In this document: positions 33,980-40,140 of the stretch, piece after piece
How positions within the stretch are numbered: position 1 is the stretch's first letter
Layout: each line of letters opens with the position of its first letter
NCBI RefSeq assembly: GCF_020010925.1
Contig: NZ_JAGJBZ010000002.1
Location: forward strand, 1,674,001 to 1,738,000
Source of the DNA: Streptomyces griseiscabiei
Lineage (GTDB): Bacteria > Actinomycetota > Actinomycetes > Streptomycetales > Streptomycetaceae
Length of the DNA stretch: 64,000 nt
Reading direction: 5' to 3'
Made by a program: the position numbers and the translations under genes
The notes under the pieces: generated by a model
What the model was told of the DNA's origin: nothing
The model's input: the letters and a program-made list of their open reading frames with translations, nothing else
The model's database searches: none

Positions 33980-34713
33980 GTGGGCCGCGATCGCCGGTCA
34001 GTCTGTCTCGATTGCCCCGTCCACCCGCCTGAAACCAACCGAGGCCCTGGCGGATATCCCCATGAGTCCATCGGTGTTCTACGTCTCGCGGACCGTGCCA
34101 AGGAGCTCGAGGCGCGCTGGACGGTCAACGGTTGCGAAATGTCTGAATCCTTGGGGGCGATCTGCTGGCGTTGGCTGCGGGACTGGAACGAGGCCGGTGT
34201 CTGGGACCGGCAGCGCCAAGTGCCGCTGACCGAGTTGCATCAGACCTCAACCGGCAAGACCCGCGTCGTCGACATGACTCCGTCGGTCGCGGCGGCCCTG
34301 GACCAGTACTTCATGGAGTACTGGGCGGTCGAGGTGGAGCTGCCGTGGGGTGGCCCGGAGCCCGAGCGGGAGGCGAAGAAGTTCCCGCTCGTCATCACCA
34401 CGACGTACGGCAACGCCCTTCGCGTGAACATCTTCAATGTCGAGGTGTGGAAGCCGGCCCTGGCGGCATCCCCATGCGGAAGAAGGACGAGCGGTGGAAG
34501 GCGTCTCGCAGGGATGGCTTCCACGTGCTCCGGCACACGTACGCCTCGGTCATCCCCGAAGCGGGCGAGTCCGTAGTCACCCTGGCCCGCCGGCTCGGCC
34601 ATTCGAGCCCGACGATCTCCCCGGACTGTTAAGCCCACTTCATGTCGGAGGCCCATGACAAGGGGCGCGGGGCCATCGACGCTCTGCTCGGCCAACCTGC
34701 AATGGCCGCGTAG
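33980..34713 (+). pseudogene. Tyrosine recombinase (integrase) with catalytic Tyr codon replaced by stop
   Basis: One frame gives TELHQTSTGKTRVVDMTPSV ... FPLVITTTYGNALRVNIFNV-EVWKPALAA. After a frameshift near 34460 the next frame gives DGFHVLRHTYASVIPEAGES, LARRLGHSSPTISPDC, then TAA, then AHFMSEAHDKGRGAIDALLG and stop at 34711-34713. Relatives read ...T(I/L)xxHYAHF: the H-x-x-R and LGH motifs are kept, but the catalytic Tyr triplet is TAA. Dead integrase of the island. Confidence 0.8.
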
Positions 34714-34926
34714 ACGTTCGCTCCACACGACTCACAAAACGGACGCGCACAGCGGTCTGCTGTGCCCAATCCGTTTCGGCGTTCTACAAGGGAAGTTCGC
34801 TACTCTCCGTGCTGATCAGGGGCCTCAGAAGGGTCGTTGTGCAAGGTCGGCGCCCCGGGTCCTGTGTCGTCACGTGTGCTGCTTGCACGCTCGCTGCCTG
34901 ACAGATGCGGTCTCGCCTGGCTGTGT
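34714..34926. other. Gap between integrase and nucleotidyltransferase remnants
   Basis: About 210 bp without a supported gene; the part from 34800 on is the out-of-frame tail of the nucleotidyltransferase region. Nothing else seen. Confidence 0.4.
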
Positions 34927-35598
34927 TCAGTCGATGTCGGTGTCACCGAGCTCTTCGAGGAGGCGGCTCGCGAGGTCGTCGGCCCATTCCACGGCCCAGG
35001 CACGGGGAGAGCGGCGACGGTGGCTTCGTCGAGGCCGTAAGCGGTGAAGGCTTCGTCGTCGGTCCACTCGGCACCGGTGAGGTTCGCTCGGAGGCCCTCG
35101 CGCTCGAAGCGGCCGCGGGCGTGGCGGCGGCCGAGCTCCTCGAGCTCGGCGTTCGCCCAGCGGCGGGAGGCGGCGAACACGTCGATCAGGTCGCGGGGGT
35201 GCTCCGCGGTCGGCGAGGGCACGGACCTTGGTCTCGACCACGTCTTCCTCGGCGAGGACAGGCCCGTACGGGCTCTGGGCGACGGGCCGCCAGAAGTTCT
35301 CTTTGAGGATGTCGACTTCGCACTCATGCCCGGTAGCGGGGTCCGTCACGCTGAAGCGAGCAGACAGCGGGGCAGTTTCCAGCGCCTGCACCATCCAGCC
35401 CCGGGCCGATAGACCGCTGCAGAGCGCTGCCGCGATGTCGGCCATGGGCGCAGGGCTCTCGGTGGCGACATCCAGGTCCTGGCTGGGGCGGTTCACTAGG
35501 CGGTGCGCCCGCACCGCGTACCCGCCGGTGAGGACCAGGGGATACGGCGAGCCAAGGGAGATCACATCCGCCAGGAGCCGCGTGTGCAGCTCCGGCAT
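34927..35598 (-). pseudogene. AbiEii-like nucleotidyltransferase with two compensating frameshifts
   Basis: ATG 35598 starts MPELHTRLLADVI, LVLTGGYAVRAHRLVNRPSQ, DLDVATES, the G-G-x(n)-R-x-S-x-DLD pattern of AbiEii/MNT-type nucleotidyltransferases. ILKENFWRP and EEDVVETKVRALADRG follow. In a C5 run near 35190 one extra base throws the frame off. The other frame reads RDLIDVFAASRRWANAELEE, and near 35000 a second indel returns it to WAVEWADDLASRLLEELGDT and stop. Correcting both gives a ~223-residue protein. Only 5 nt separate it from the upstream partner gene, as in toxin/antitoxin pairs. Whether it is decay or sequencing error is open. Confidence 0.65.
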
Positions 35599-35603
35599 GT
35601 CCG

Positions 35604-35995
35604 TCACGCGGCTGCCCGGGGCCGGGAGGCGAGCTCGGGGAAGGCGTCCTCCCACACAGTGCGCACGGTGCGACCGACGAGGGTGCGCAGCACGGGCCAC
35701 AGCTGGAGCAGCAGATCCCGGTTGAGGTAGCGGGGCAGGTCGTCGAGTAGGCCCTCGTGCAGGACCGTGCGGTACAGGCCCATGCGCTGGCGAGGTTTGC
35801 CCAGGTCGTATGAGGTCATCCTGGACCAGGCCAGGTGCAGCGGCAGCTCCACGACGCCGTGGGTCGGTCCGTGCACTCGTCCAGTGACTCCGGTAGACGG
35901 CGCCGGAACTTTTCCCGGTACAGCGCGAGGTCCTCGGCGTCCGCGCCAGAGAGGTTCCTCGGCCCGGGTCCGGTGTGCTGCGGGTTGGAGGCCAT
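35604..35995 (-). pseudogene. Partner gene of the nucleotidyltransferase, one frameshift
   Basis: ATG 35995 begins MASNPQHTGPGPRNLSGADA, EDLALYREKFRRRLPESLDE. After a one-base slip near 35877 the adjacent frame continues VHGPTHGVVELPLHLAWSRM, YDLGKPRQRMGLYRTVLHEG, WPVLRTLVGRTVRTVWEDAF to the stop at 35604-35606. I recall the joined sequence as a conserved actinobacterial gene that precedes such nucleotidyltransferases, so it may be the antitoxin or regulator. Biochemical role unknown. Confidence 0.6.
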
Positions 35996-36165
35996 GCCTC
36001 CATTATGGCGGCCGCACAGGGTCGAGGGCTGGTGGCTTCAACCAAGAAGTCAATGTCACTGTCTATGTCCGTTGTACGCGGTGGCAACGGCGCTCGGCGG
36101 CAGGCTTTGCGGGGCATGGGACAGGGATGGAGTCGCCGGCGCAGGGTCCGTGACGGCGGCTGATT

Positions 36166-36189
36166 CTCCCCGGATTCTCCCCAGCGGCT
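36166..36189. repeat. Right copy of 24-bp edge repeat (attR-side candidate)
   Basis: Identical to 15718-15741, same orientation. It is followed at 36254-36273 by TTCTCCCCAGGGACTCCCCA(G), a variant of the same unit. It lies 157 bp before the corA stop. Confidence 0.6.
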
Positions 36190-36328
36190 ACTGGAGGGTA
36201 AAGTGCTGGTCAGAGGCGTAGCGGAGGCAGGTAGACGAGATCACCCGCATCACTTCTCCCCAGGGACTCCCCAGAGCCGATTCTGGCCCGATCCGTGACC
36301 GGTGCGAGAGCAAAGGCCGCACAAGAAC

Positions 36329-36350
36329 TGAGCCCCGCAAGAGGGGCTCA
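36329..36350 (-). terminator. corA terminator hairpin
   Basis: TGAGCCCC (36329-36336) and GGGGCTCA (36343-36350) form a perfect 8-bp stem around GCAAGA and overlap the corA stop codon. The displaced corA 3' end at 15.8 kb lacks this partner arm, which is consistent with recombination within or just past the stop codon. Confidence 0.65.
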
Positions 36351-37532
36351 GAGCCAGTCCCGCCGCTTGAAAATCACGTACAAGCTGGCACAAACAATCC
36401 CCATGAGGCCGATCGCGAAGGGGTATCCGAAGCTCCAGCCCAACTCAGGCATGTGCTCGAAGTTCATGCCGTAGATGGTGCCGACCAGCGTGGGAGCAAA
36501 CAGGATCGCCGCCCACGACGAGATCTTCTTGATCTCCTCGTTCTGTTCGAAGCCCGCCTCGGCCAAGGCCCGCATCTCCGCGTTCTGTTGCTGGGTGACC
36601 AGGGTGGCGTTGACCGTGAGGATCTCGGTGAGGGCCTGGCGGAAGCCGTCGACGCGTTCGCTGGTGTGGGTGACGTGGTCGGCGACATCGCGGAGGTAGC
36701 GCTGGAGTTCCTCGTCCGTCCCGTACTTGGTGAAGCCGGCCATGAGGCCGTGGAGCATGCCGACCAGGGGGCGGGTGGCGCGCTGGAACTCGACCATTTC
36801 GCGGGAGAGTTCGTAGATGCGGCGGGAGACCTCCGGGTCGCCGCGGAAGACCTCCGTCTCGATCTCGTCGACGTCGTTCTGGACGCCGGCGACCACGGGC
36901 GCGTAGCCGTCCACCACGGTGTCGAGGATCGCGTAGAGCACCGCCTCCGGGCCGAGCTTCAGCAGCTCCGGTGTCTCCTCCATCCGGCGCCGGACCGCCG
37001 ACAGGTCGGGTGCCGCGCTGTGCCGGACCGTGATCACGAAGTCCGGGCCCACGAACACATGCAGCTCGCCGAAGTCGACCTCCTCGGACGCGTCGAGATA
37101 GCGGGCGGCGCGCAGGACGACGAACAGGGTGTCGCCGTACCGCTCCAGCTTGGGGCGTTGATGCGCCTCCATCGCGTCCTCGACGGCGAGCGGGTGCAGG
37201 TCGAACTCGGCGGCCAGGGAGAGCAGTTCACCCTCGGTCGGGCGGGCCAGGCCGATCCATGCCATGTCGGCCGGTTCCTCCCGCAGTTCGCGGTAGGTGT
37301 CCGCGAGCGTGGCGGGGGAGGAGACGCGTACGCCGTCCTGGTACAGCGCGGCCTCCACCACACTGGCCGCCCGCTCGGCCGTGGCCGCCGGTGTCGCGTC
37401 CGGGGGCGGTCGCCGCGGCCCGGCCGGCGGTGCCGGCGGAGGGGGCAGGGCGCGGCGCCAGCCGGACTTCCGGCCGCCCTTCGGGGCCGGGTCGGTGCTC
37501 TTCGCGGCCGGGCGGGCGCGTCGATCGGCCAT
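36348..37532 (-). CDS. corA: CorA-family magnesium/cobalt transporter
   Basis: Membrane transporter of 394 residues. ATG 37532 has GGAGG 8 nt upstream; the longer open frame reads through tandem repeats and is rejected. The basic, Pro-rich N-terminus (~60 residues) is followed by the cytosolic alpha/beta domain (residues ~75-200), the long stalk helices (~200-320) and two C-terminal helices. The GMN selectivity motif is in TIYGMNFEHMPELGW and the basic end is FKRRDWL. It forms a pentameric Mg2+ channel. A ~190-bp diverged copy of its 3' end lies at 15.8 kb. Confidence 0.93.
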   Translation of the reverse strand: MADRRARPAAKSTDPAPKGGRKSGWRRALPPPPAPPAGPRRPPPDATPAATAERAASVVEAALYQDGVRVSSPATLADTYRELREEPADMAWIGLARPTEGELLSLAAEFDLHPLAVEDAMEAHQRPKLERYGDTLFVVLRAARYLDASEEVDFGELHVFVGPDFVITVRHSAAPDLSAVRRRMEETPELLKLGPEAVLYAILDTVVDGYAPVVAGVQNDVDEIETEVFRGDPEVSRRIYELSREMVEFQRATRPLVGMLHGLMAGFTKYGTDEELQRYLRDVADHVTHTSERVDGFRQALTEILTVNATLVTQQQNAEMRALAEAGFEQNEEIKKISSWAAILFAPTLVGTIYGMNFEHMPELGWSFGYPFAIGLMGIVCASLYVIFKRRDWL

Positions 37533-37569
37533 CGCGGATGCCTCCCGAGTAACGCGTGCAACGAGTGTG

Positions 37570-37608
37570 TACGACCAGTGCGTACGACCAGTGCGTATGA
37601 CCAGTGCG
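37570..37608. repeat. Three 13-bp tandem repeats upstream of corA
   Basis: Units TACGACCAGTGCG at 37570-37582 and 37583-37595 and TATGACCAGTGCG at 37596-37608, with degenerate half-units up to ~37650. They lie 38 bp before the corA start, in its promoter or leader. They may be a regulator site array or simple slippage. Confidence 0.7.
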
Positions 37609-37779
37609 TGCGCCTTCGCGCGTACGACTGACGCGTACAACGTACGACTGTGTGATCACCGAGCAGGATATACGGGGCAAACAGCGCGGGAAGGGCGGGG
37701 GAGACGCGGACGGAATCAGGACCGTCGAGGACGGCGTCGAGGACGAAAGCTGTCCGCAACTCTCGCTACCGTGCACCGT

Positions 37780-38892
37780 ATGACGAACAAGGCGCCCCAG
37801 ACCGCCCACCGGCTCAGCACCCGTGCGCTCAACCGCGCGACCCTGGCCCGTCAGCACCTCCTGCACCGGGCACCCCTGTCCGCCCGCGCCGCGATCACCC
37901 ATCTCCTCGGACTGCAGGCGCAGAACGTCCGGCCGCCCTACTACGCGCTCACCGCCCGGCTGGAGGGGTTCGCGCCCGAGGAGTTGTCGGCGCTCATGGC
38001 CGATCGCGAGGTCGTCCGTATCGTCACCATGCGGTCCACGATCCACACGCACACCGCCGAGGACTGCCTGGCCCTGCGGCCGTTGGTGCAGCCGGCCCGG
38101 GAGCGGGAGCTGCAGCTGTTCCACAAGGGGCTCGCCGGGGTCGATCTCGACCGGCTCTCGGTGATCGCGCGGGAACTCGTCGAGGAGGAGCCGCGCACCC
38201 TGAAGCAGTTGCGCGAGGCCCTGCTCGTGGAGTGGCCCGACGCCGACCCGCAGGCACTAGGGGTCGCCGCGCGCTGCCGGCTGCCGCTGGTCCAGGTCAC
38301 CCCGCGCGGCCTGTGGGGCAGGAGCGGCCAGGTCGCGCTGACCACGGCGGAGCACTGGCTGGGGCGGTCCGCGCAGGAGGCTCCGACGCCCGAGAGCGTC
38401 GTCCGGCGCTATCTCGCCGCGTTCGGTCCCGCCTCCGTGAGGGACATGCAGACCTGGGCCGGACTGACCCGGCTGCGCGAGGTGTTCGAGCGGCTGCGCC
38501 CCGAGCTGGTCACCTTCCAGGACGAGCGCGGCACCGAACTCTTCGACCTGCCGGACGCGCCCCGCCCCGACCCGGAGACCCCCGCCCCGCCCCGGCTGCT
38601 CCCCGAGTTCGACAATCTGCTCCTCTCCCACGCGGACCGCTCACGCGTCGTCCCGGCCGACCTCAAGGGCCGTACCTGGCAGGGGAACCAGGCCCACCGG
38701 ACCTTCCTCGTCGACGGGTTCCTCGCCGGAATCTGGAAGCTCGACGGCGGTGTGCTCACCCTCGAACCCTTCGGCCGCCTCACCAAGGAACAGCGGTCCG
38801 GTCTCGTCGCGGAGGCGGATCGCATGCTCACCGTCCTGCACGGCGACGAGGACGGCCCGTACGACATGCGCTTCGGCACCGTGGCCGGCTGA
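37780..38892 (+). CDS. Winged-helix DNA-binding domain protein (HTH_42/YcaQ-like)
   Basis: Protein of 370 residues starting at ATG 37780. There is no ribosome site, and TACCGT lies 7 nt upstream, so the mRNA may be leaderless. The N-terminal helices LNRATLARQHLLHRA and ITHLLGLQAQNVRPPYYAL and the central IVTMRSTIHTHTAEDCLALR are hallmarks of the HTH_42 family. That family includes AlkX/YcaQ-type DNA glycosylases that open interstrand crosslinks, though most Streptomyces members are uncharacterised. ESVVRRYLAAFGPASVRDMQ and LLPEFDNLLLSHADR follow in the usual order. Divergent from corA. Confidence 0.85.
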   Translation: MTNKAPQTAHRLSTRALNRATLARQHLLHRAPLSARAAITHLLGLQAQNVRPPYYALTARLEGFAPEELSALMADREVVRIVTMRSTIHTHTAEDCLALRPLVQPARERELQLFHKGLAGVDLDRLSVIARELVEEEPRTLKQLREALLVEWPDADPQALGVAARCRLPLVQVTPRGLWGRSGQVALTTAEHWLGRSAQEAPTPESVVRRYLAAFGPASVRDMQTWAGLTRLREVFERLRPELVTFQDERGTELFDLPDAPRPDPETPAPPRLLPEFDNLLLSHADRSRVVPADLKGRTWQGNQAHRTFLVDGFLAGIWKLDGGVLTLEPFGRLTKEQRSGLVAEADRMLTVLHGDEDGPYDMRFGTVAG

Positions 38893-38912
38893 GACGGCGT
38901 CACATGTGGAGA

Positions 38913-38982
38913 GGGGGCGCCGCGAACCGCTCGTGGCAGGTTCGCGGCGCCCCCTGTGTGTTCCTGAGGCACTGCCTCAGGA
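38913..38982. terminator. Two hairpins between convergent genes
   Basis: A perfect 16-bp stem (38913-38928 with 38939-38954, 10-nt loop) follows the winged-helix gene by 20 bp. A second 9-bp stem TCCTGAGGC-ACT-GCCTCAGGA spans 38962-38982 before the end of the trypsin gene. Together they form a bidirectional terminator. Confidence 0.8.
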
Positions 38983-39010
38983 GCTCATGGGCCGGCCGGC
39001 CGGTCCTCGA

Positions 39011-39808
39011 CTACGAGGCGATCTGCGCGGCCACCGTGTTGGAGAAGGTGGTCAGCCGGGTGTAGATGCCGGGGTACTGCGCGTCGGCGCAGCCGTAACC
39101 CCAGGAAACTATGCCTGCCAGGACGCCCCCGATCATCAGGGGACCGCCGCTGTCGCCCTGGCAGGTGTCGACGCCGCCGGAGGTGAATCCGGCGCAGACC
39201 ATGGAGCTGGCGACGAACTCCGAGCCGTAGGAGCTGGAGCTGCCGCACACCGAGTCGGCCACGGTCGGCACGGTCGCGGTGCGCAGCTGGTTGGAGGAGG
39301 AGCCGCCCGAGGAGGTCGTGCCCCAGCCGATGATGCGGGCGGTGGTGCCGGCCGCGTAGACGCCCGTCTGCGAGGCGGAGACATAGGACGCCGTGGTGTA
39401 CGGCTGCGCGACGGCGAGGGTGAGCACGGCCACGTCGCTGGTCATGGTGGAGCTGTTGTAGCTCGGGTGGATCCAGATCTTGCTGAGCGTGCTGACGGTG
39501 CCGTTCGTGCCGTTGCGGTAGGTGCGGCCGCCGACGACGCGGGTGTTGGAGGTCGTTCTGCCTTCCACGCAGTGGGCGGCGGTGATCACCTTGGTGGGCG
39601 AGACGAGGGTGCCGCCACAGAACTGGCTCTGCGAGGCGTTGGTGATCTGCATGACGTACGGGTACGCGCTCGCGGTGGTGGTCGTACCGCCGACGATGGG
39701 CTGGGGAGCGGCGACGGCGCCGGGGGCGGTGAGCAGCGCGGCGGCGGCGCCGGCGGCGGTGGCCGCGGCTGCGATCATCGACTTCTTGGCGCGGTGGAAC
39801 CCGAACAT
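39011..39808 (-). CDS. Secreted trypsin-like serine protease (S1A)
   Basis: Protease precursor of 265 residues. ATG 39808 has GAGGAG upstream; the ATG at 39820 lacks a ribosome site. A signal peptide covers residues ~1-34 (KKSMIAAAATAAGAAAALLT, then AVAAP), followed by a short propeptide and the mature start IVGGTTTTASAYPY. The triad is His in ITAAHC, Asp in MTSDVAVLTL and Ser in GDSGGP. Asp six residues before the Ser (DTCQGDS) gives trypsin specificity for Lys/Arg. Cys pairs fit the S. griseus trypsin type. Divergent region 39809-40140 lies upstream. Confidence 0.93.
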   Translation of the reverse strand: MFGFHRAKKSMIAAAATAAGAAAALLTAPGAVAAPQPIVGGTTTTASAYPYVMQITNASQSQFCGGTLVSPTKVITAAHCVEGRTTSNTRVVGGRTYRNGTNGTVSTLSKIWIHPSYNSSTMTSDVAVLTLAVAQPYTTASYVSASQTGVYAAGTTARIIGWGTTSSGGSSSNQLRTATVPTVADSVCGSSSSYGSEFVASSMVCAGFTSGGVDTCQGDSGGPLMIGGVLAGIVSWGYGCADAQYPGIYTRLTTFSNTVAAQIAS

Positions 39809-40140
39809 GGTTCTCCTCATGGGGGGTTGCCGGTGGGGGACGCGCGGGTGGGGGGAGGTGCACAGAGCCGGCGGTACCGTCCCCGCCCGGGGGAGCCGGG
39901 CGGGGACGGCGGGCCGGTCTGTGTGCCCTGGCGTGCGGCACGGCACAAAAAATATGAGCCGGAGTGATCCCCTCCCAAGGGGGGATCCCCCTAGGGGAGT
40001 TGGGGAGGGAAAACCCTCGATGACCCCGGCCGGGGTTTGAGCCTAGGCTGGAGCCGCAAGGTCGCTGCGCGCACCCGTCCCCCCAAGCTCGCTGCGCGCA
40101 CCTGTCCCCTGGAGGGGCTCGTCAGCCGGTCCCGGGGAGG
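39809..40140. promoter_or_regulatory. Promoter region of trypsin gene with GC palindromes
   Basis: It contains several short perfect palindromes (CCCCTAGGGG near 39988, CCCCGGCCGGGG near 40024, GCCTAGGC near 40041) in a C/G-rich stretch, plus a ~25-bp imperfect direct repeat (40058-40084 and 40085-40109, GCTCGCTGCGCGCACC core). No gene seen. These may be regulator sites for the trypsin gene. Confidence 0.4.

Larger units (their letters stand above)
15718..36350. mobile_element. Putative decayed genomic island beside corA
   Basis: A ~20.6-kb segment is bounded on the left by a 24-bp repeat plus an orphan corA 3' end (15811-16000) and on the right by the same repeat plus intact corA. Inside are a broken tyrosine recombinase near the right edge, IS3, IS5, IS630, IS701-like and ISAs1 sequences, and lower-GC cargo (25.4-28.5 kb). 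This is the layout of an element that integrated in the corA 3' end and brought a replacement 3' end. Exact att core and mobility are inferred; the element now appears immobile. Confidence 0.6.

Noticed and set aside
34800..35047. Separate small genes on either strand in the nucleotidyltransferase region
   Set aside because: They are frames of the frameshifted nucleotidyltransferase or its antisense shadow.
37570..37650. Possible CRISPR-like repeats upstream of corA
   Set aside because: Units are 13 bp and directly abut without spacers; no cas genes.
39011..39808. Trypsin gene as a partner of the Trypco1 system
   Set aside because: It has a signal peptide and classical secreted S1A features, lies outside the island, and is 16 kb away; the system's protease is the domain fused to the STAND protein.
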